28,423 nt of DNA from positions 1 to 28,423 of the forward strand of contig JBBROA010000049.1 of NCBI GenBank assembly GCA_038229875.1. The letters are read 5' to 3'. The stretch is from JALYUA01 sp038229875 (GTDB lineage Bacteria; Acidobacteriota; Thermoanaerobaculia; UBA5066; Gp7-AA6). Below are positions 24,432-28,423 of the stretch, in pieces. Every line of letters starts with the position of its first letter. Position 1 is the first letter of the stretch. The notes below the pieces were generated by a model that saw only the letters and a program-made list of their open reading frames with translations, was not told the DNA's origin and did not search any database. Position numbers and translations under genes: made by a program.

Positions 24432-26359
24432 CAGAACGCTCCGATCACGAAGAGCATCAGGGCCACGACGCCGAGAAAGAAGCTCAACGCGTAGTTGCGG
24501 ACGTTCCCGGTCTGCAGGAAACGAAGCAGATCGCCCCCGAGCTCGACCAAAAAGGCCCCGGCGTTCAGGATCCCGTCGATGATCAACACGTCGACGACCT
24601 TCCAGAGCCCTCGCGCGAGGAGGCGAAAAGGCCGGACGATCACGGCGTCATAGATCTCGTCGACGCGGAACTTGTCGCGGACGAGCGCGTACGGACCCGG
24701 GAGCGCGCGTGCGATGGCCTCGGGCTCGCGCCCCGCGTCCCTGGTGTACCACTTCCAGGCGAGCAGAAGCCCTCCGGCCGCCACGGCGGTCGAAAGCGCG
24801 ATCAGCAGCCATTCGGTGCCGTGGGCAAGTCCGCCCTCTCGCCGCCCCGGAAGCGCCGGGAAGACGGGCGCCAGAAAGGCCCCGAAGCGGTCGCCGGTCT
24901 CGGAGAACACCCGGGGGAGCCCGACCCACCCGCCGACGACGGAGAGAACCGCCAGAACGATCAGCGGAATCGTCATCGTCGTCGGGGACTCGTGCAGGTG
25001 GTGCTCCTGCTCCGCCGTTCCGCGGAAGCGTCCAGCGAACGTCAGCGAGACGAGACGGAACATGTAAAAAGCCGTCAGTCCCGCCGTCAGCACGCCGACA
25101 CCAAAGAGAACGTAGCGCCCGTCTTCGAACACTCCCGCGAGGATCGCGTCCTTCGAGAAGAAGCCCGCGAAAGGCGGAATTCCCGAGAGCGCGAGGGTCG
25201 CGATCAGGAAAGTCCAGAACGTCACCGGCATCTTCGACCGGAGGCCGCCCATCTTCCGCATGTCCTGCTCGCCGCCCATCGCGTGGATCACCGATCCGGA
25301 CCCGAGGAACAGGCAGGCTTTGAAGAACGCGTGCGTCATGACGTGGAACATGCCGGCGACGTACGCGCCCACGCCGCAGGCCAGGAACATGTACCCGAGC
25401 TGCGAGACCGTCGAGTAGGCGAGGACTTTCTTGATGTCGTTCTGTGCCAGCGCGATCACGGCGGCGAAGATCGCGGTCATGCCGCCGACGATCGCGACCG
25501 CGAGCATGGCGTCGGGCGCGAGACGGAAGAGGACGTTGCACCGCGCGACCATGTAGACGCCCGCCGTCACCATCGTCGCGGCGTGGATGAGAGCCGACAC
25601 GGGTGTCGGGCCCGCCATCGCATCCGGCAGCCAGACATACAGGGGCACCTGCGCGCTCTTCCCCATCGCGCCGACGAACAGGCACAGGCAGACCGCGGTC
25701 AGGTAGGGAGCGAAGCGGGCCGGATCAGAGGCGGCCGCCCCGAAGACCGTCCCGAAGTCGAGGCTCCCGAAGAGCCCGAAGATGCCGAACATCCCGAGCA
25801 GGAAGCCGAAGTCGCCGATCCGGTTGACGACGAACGCCTTGCGCCCTGCGTTCGCCGCATACTCGCGGTCGTAGTAATAGCCGACGAGGAGATACGAGCA
25901 GAGCCCGACTCCCTCCCAGCCCACGAACATCAACAGGAAGTTGCTGGCGAGCACGAGCACGAGCATCGAAAACATGAAGAGATTGAGATATGCGAAGTAG
26001 CGGGCGTATCCGGCGTCGGTCTCGTCGTGTGACATGTAGCCGATCGAGTACAGGTGGATCAGGAACCCGACGAACGTCACGAACGAGACCATCAGCGCCG
26101 AAAGCGGATCGAGGCGCAGCGCGAGGTCCACCGAGAACGGGCCGGCGGTGATCCAGTCGGAGATCCGTTCGATGACGGGAGCGTGGTCGCCTCGCACGAA
26201 CGGGATCAGGCGGGCGTAGGCCGCCATCGCCGCGAGCGCAACGGAGCCTGCGCCGGCAGCGGAGACGAATCCCTTGCCGAGGCGCCGGCCGAGGAGCAGG
26301 CACAGGAGGAACCCCGCGAGCGGCAGAGCAGGGATCACCCACAGCGGGATCGCGCTCAA
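24431..26359 (-). CDS. nuoL: NADH-quinone oxidoreductase subunit L
   Basis: This is the 642-residue distal antiporter-like subunit of complex I. It has Glu149 in LLMFVGWEGVGLCSYLLVG, Lys234 in GAMGKSAQVPLYVWLPDAM, and the NDIKKVLAYSTVSQLGYM segment. The C-terminal part (from about 540) includes RVDEIYDAVIVRPFRLLARG, typical of the start of the long lateral helix that runs along the membrane arm, and a final hydrophobic anchor. The start is TTG at 26359, 4 bases after the nuoK stop. GGTGA is the only ribosome-binding-like sequence, overlapping the end of nuoK. No closer ATG or GTG is in frame. Confidence 0.96.
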   Translation of the reverse strand: MSAIPLWVIPALPLAGFLLCLLLGRRLGKGFVSAAGAGSVALAAMAAYARLIPFVRGDHAPVIERISDWITAGPFSVDLALRLDPLSALMVSFVTFVGFLIHLYSIGYMSHDETDAGYARYFAYLNLFMFSMLVLVLASNFLLMFVGWEGVGLCSYLLVGYYYDREYAANAGRKAFVVNRIGDFGFLLGMFGIFGLFGSLDFGTVFGAAASDPARFAPYLTAVCLCLFVGAMGKSAQVPLYVWLPDAMAGPTPVSALIHAATMVTAGVYMVARCNVLFRLAPDAMLAVAIVGGMTAIFAAVIALAQNDIKKVLAYSTVSQLGYMFLACGVGAYVAGMFHVMTHAFFKACLFLGSGSVIHAMGGEQDMRKMGGLRSKMPVTFWTFLIATLALSGIPPFAGFFSKDAILAGVFEDGRYVLFGVGVLTAGLTAFYMFRLVSLTFAGRFRGTAEQEHHLHESPTTMTIPLIVLAVLSVVGGWVGLPRVFSETGDRFGAFLAPVFPALPGRREGGLAHGTEWLLIALSTAVAAGGLLLAWKWYTRDAGREPEAIARALPGPYALVRDKFRVDEIYDAVIVRPFRLLARGLWKVVDVLIIDGILNAGAFLVELGGDLLRFLQTGNVRNYALSFFLGVVALMLFVIGAF

Positions 26360-26363
26360 TCGT

Positions 26364-26675
26364 TCACCATTTCAGCAGGTGGATCTCGTTGACGTCGATC
26401 GTTTCTGTATGCCGGAAGAGCGCCACGAAGATCGCCAGGCCGACGGAAGCCTCCGCCGCCGCGATCGCAATCACGAAGAAGACGATGATCTGGCCCTCTC
26501 GTGTGCCGAGCGCCGCCCCGTAGCCGACGAGGGCCAGATTCGCGGCGTTCATCATCACTTCGATCGAGAGGAAGATCGTGATGGCGCTGCGGCGCAGGAG
26601 CGCACCCGCGACCCCGATCGTGAAGAGCGCGGCGGACGCCAGCAGGACGTCGTTCAACGGGATCCCGCCGATCAT
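26364..26675 (-). CDS. nuoK: NADH-quinone oxidoreductase subunit K
   Basis: This small 103-residue subunit has three membrane helices. The two buried glutamates required for proton transfer in the family are present: Glu39 in ITIFLSIEVMMNAANLAL and Glu75 in FFVIAIAAAEASVGLAIFVA. The C-terminus NEIHLLKW is a common NuoK ending. ATG at 26675 overlaps the nuoJ stop by 4 bases (ATGA). Confidence 0.97.
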   Translation of the reverse strand: MIGGIPLNDVLLASAALFTIGVAGALLRRSAITIFLSIEVMMNAANLALVGYGAALGTREGQIIVFFVIAIAAAEASVGLAIFVALFRHTETIDVNEIHLLKW

Positions 26676-27193
26676 GGACCCGCCTCCCGTCTCGCGAGGA
26701 CGAACGCGCCCACGAGCGCGGCGAGGAGAAGGACCGACAGAGCCTCAAAGGGGAGCAGGTAGTCGGAGTACAGGAGGCGCGCGAGCGGAGCGATCTCCGC
26801 CGCCGCCGGGCCCTGGCTGCCGTTTGCGATCGCCGACCCGCCATGCCGGAGAAGGCCGAGCAGGAGCCCGGCGAACAGGAGGAGCGCCGCCCCCGAGAGC
26901 AACGTCTGGACCGGGCGGCGGCTGCCCGCGGATCGGGTCTCGCTCCCGACATTCAACAGCATCAGGACGAAAAGGAAGAGGACGAGGATCGCGCCGCCAT
27001 AGACGATCACCTGGATCGCGGCGATGAACGGCGCCCAGAGCATCACGTAGCAGACGGCGAGCGCGAAGAAGCCGACGACGAGGGCCAGCACGCTTTTAAC
27101 GGGGTGGTGGTGCACGACCATCACGCCCGCAAAAAGCACGGCAACGGCGGTCGCGAGATCGAACACGATGCGGTCGATCGGGAAACCGGCCAT
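26672..27193 (-). CDS. nuoJ: NADH-quinone oxidoreductase subunit J
   Basis: This 173-residue subunit has five hydrophobic segments. The family hallmark is the third helix IQVIVYGGAILVLFLFVLML, the region that rearranges in complex I. HHHPVKSVLALVVGFFALAV precedes it. A Ser/Gly/Ala-rich loop at about 115-140 lies before the last helix. ATG at 27193 shares one base with the nuoH stop (TGATG). It therefore follows nuoH directly, with no nuoI in between. Confidence 0.95.
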   Translation of the reverse strand: MAGFPIDRIVFDLATAVAVLFAGVMVVHHHPVKSVLALVVGFFALAVCYVMLWAPFIAAIQVIVYGGAILVLFLFVLMLLNVGSETRSAGSRRPVQTLLSGAALLLFAGLLLGLLRHGGSAIANGSQGPAAAEIAPLARLLYSDYLLPFEALSVLLLAALVGAFVLARREAGP

Positions 27194-28236
27194 CAGAGCC
27201 TCTGCGCCGCGATGAGGCCCGCGGTCCAGAACAGGTTCACGAGTGCGAGCGGCAGAAGCACCTTCCAGCCCAGGTTCATCAGCTGGTCATAACGGAAGCG
27301 GGGGAGCGTCCACCGGACCCAGACGAAAACCCAGACGAAGAAGAGGGTCTTGACCGTGAAGATCACGATCGAGAGGAGCGCCCCGATGACGCCGTGGGGC
27401 GTGAAGCCCGGAAACGTCCATCCCCCGAAAAAGAGCGTCACCGTGATCGCCGACGCGACGATCATGTTGATGTACTCGGCCATGAAGAACATCGCGAACT
27501 TCATGGACGAATATTCGGTGTGGTACCCCGCGACGAGCTCGGCGTCCGCCTCCGGAAGGTCGAAGGGCGTCCGGTTCGTCTCGGCGAACGCGGCGACGTA
27601 GAAAACGATGAAACCGATGAACTGCGGGATGACGTTCCAGCGGGGAATGAAGCCGAGCCACGTGCCGCTCTGCGAGGTGATCACGTCGGTCAGCCGGAAC
27701 GACCCCGCGTTCAAGATCACGCCCGCACCCGCGGTCGTCATCGCGAGCTCATACGAGATGATCTGCGCGCTCGAGCGGATGCCCCCCATCAGCGAGAACT
27801 TGTTGTTCGACGCCCAGCCGGCGAGCACGATCCCGTAAACCGACAGGGACGTGATCGCGAAAATGTAGAGAAGCCCGATCGAGACGTCCGCGCCGATCAG
27901 AGGGACGCTTCTTCCGCCGAGCGGCAGCGTTGCGCCGTACGGGACGACCGCGAAGGTCGTCAGCGCGGCGAAGACGGCGAGGGCCGGGGCGAGCACGTAA
28001 AGCCCGCGGTCGACGTTGCCAGGGATCAGGTCCTCCTTGAAGAAGAACTTGATGACGTCCGCGAGAGACTGGAGCAGGCCGAAGGGTCCGACGCGGTTGG
28101 GGCCGGGCCGGTCCTGGATGAGCCCGGCGCCCCGTCGCTCGACCCAGAGCAGGAGGGGGACGAAAGTCAGGATCGCGGCGAGCGGGATGAAGATCCGCGC
28201 GGCGAGTAAGAGCCAGTCGATTGCGGTCGAGCTCAG
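27193..28236 (-). CDS. nuoH: NADH-quinone oxidoreductase subunit H, probable CTG start
   Basis: This 347-residue membrane subunit joins the peripheral and membrane arms and forms part of the quinone chamber. Conserved stretches are WVERRGAGLIQDRPGPNRVG (31-50), GLLQSLADVIKFFFKEDLIP, and the acidic loop ETNRTPFDLPEADAELVAGY with HTEYSSMKFAMFFMAEY after it. There are about eight membrane segments. No ATG, GTG or TTG lies in frame between two distant GTGs (28413 and one 21 bases later, deep inside nuoG) and the conserved VERRG region. The CTG at 28236 overlaps the upstream TGA as CTGA and places SSTAIDWLLLAARIF at the N-terminus, a sensible first helix. A GGGGG run lies about 5-6 bases upstream. 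Confidence 0.93.
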   Translation of the reverse strand: MSSTAIDWLLLAARIFIPLAAILTFVPLLLWVERRGAGLIQDRPGPNRVGPFGLLQSLADVIKFFFKEDLIPGNVDRGLYVLAPALAVFAALTTFAVVPYGATLPLGGRSVPLIGADVSIGLLYIFAITSLSVYGIVLAGWASNNKFSLMGGIRSSAQIISYELAMTTAGAGVILNAGSFRLTDVITSQSGTWLGFIPRWNVIPQFIGFIVFYVAAFAETNRTPFDLPEADAELVAGYHTEYSSMKFAMFFMAEYINMIVASAITVTLFFGGWTFPGFTPHGVIGALLSIVIFTVKTLFFVWVFVWVRWTLPRFRYDQLMNLGWKVLLPLALVNLFWTAGLIAAQRL

Positions 28237-28423
28237 AGCGCCCCCGTCGAAACGAAGAGGCCCTTCTTCAGGAATCCGCCGCCCGCGAGCTCGTCTGACC
28301 TCACGCCGCCGTAGTCGGGGACTTCGGCTTCGATCATTCGCAGAAGATCGTCCGGCTTCCAGTTCCGGTCGCCGTAGCCGACGGCCTCGCACAGGAGCAG
28401 GATCAGTTCCCACGCGGCGCGGA
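28233..28423 (-). CDS. nuoG: 3' end of probable nuoG (complex I subunit G), cut by the window edge
   Basis: The frame is open from the window edge to TGA (28235-28233), giving about 62 residues: RAAWELILLLCEAVGYGD, then a DDLLRMIEAEVPDYGGV stretch and a hydrophilic end. This matches the style of the C-terminus of the molybdopterin-oxidoreductase-like NuoG, where a WE...L helix is followed by an EE/EVPxYxG segment. Position immediately before nuoH supports it, since nuoG-nuoH is the usual order. The identification rests on a short piece plus context. Confidence 0.65.
   Translation of the reverse strand, partial: RAAWELILLLCEAVGYGDRNWKPDDLLRMIEAEVPDYGGVRSDELAGGGFLKKGLFVSTGAL

Noticed and set aside
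24077..26032. 651-residue plus-strand open frame antisense to nuoL/nuoM
   Set aside because: It is a Glu/Arg/His-rich shadow created by high third-position G+C in the real nuo genes, with no recognisable domain.
1..28423. tRNA, rRNA, CRISPR, prophage or insertion-sequence content
   Set aside because: No cloverleaf-like, rRNA-like or regularly spaced repeat sequence and no transposase or integrase motif was noticed while reading. A covariance-model scan would be the decisive test for small RNAs.

Overview
This is a high-G+C bacterial window, roughly two thirds G+C by eye, with tightly packed genes and many 1-4 base overlaps. It looks chromosomal. The gene set (RNase HII, a long TPR protein, TolC, exported M61 and M14 peptidases, penicillin-acylase family hydrolase, Nuo complex I) indicates a Gram-negative-type, respiring, peptide-using bacterium. 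The style resembles Acidobacteriota, but that placement is an inference from gene content and was not tested. I see no rRNA, tRNA, CRISPR array, phage gene or insertion sequence.

Left part, plus strand (1-8545): the 3' portion of rnhB; a large two-block TPR protein; two oligopeptide-type ABC ATPases (DppD/OppD-like and DppF/OppF-like, overlapping by 4 bases); then tolC, a Yip1-like membrane protein (overlapping by 4 bases) and a LolD/MacB-type ABC ATPase. Neither ABC group has its permeases here.

Middle part: a minus-strand pair (8601-12919) encodes an exported M61 glycyl-aminopeptidase-like enzyme followed by a membrane-anchored penicillin-acylase family Ntn-hydrolase. A small minus-strand gene at 13086-13445 looks frameshifted. 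A plus-strand group (13531-16145) holds a YqiA-like alpha/beta hydrolase, an unrecognised polytopic membrane protein, a CxxC-rich protein with a membrane segment, and a KynB-like cyclase/amidohydrolase.

Right part, all minus strand (16242-28423), in transcription order: the end of nuoG, then nuoH, nuoJ, nuoK, nuoL, nuoM, nuoN, rex, gdhA, and a large exported M14 carboxypeptidase-like protein. nuoI is not at its usual place between nuoH and nuoJ. Placing the NADH/NAD+ sensor Rex between complex I and a glutamate dehydrogenase suggests coordinated control of NADH production and oxidation. With the peptidases and oligopeptide ATPases, the region reads as one for peptide and amino-acid catabolism.

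The most unusual signal is that three well-conserved genes (the YqiA-like hydrolase, the cyclase and nuoH) have no usable ATG/GTG/TTG start and all appear to begin at CTG, two of them in a CTGA stop/start overlap. No clearly new multi-gene system was found.
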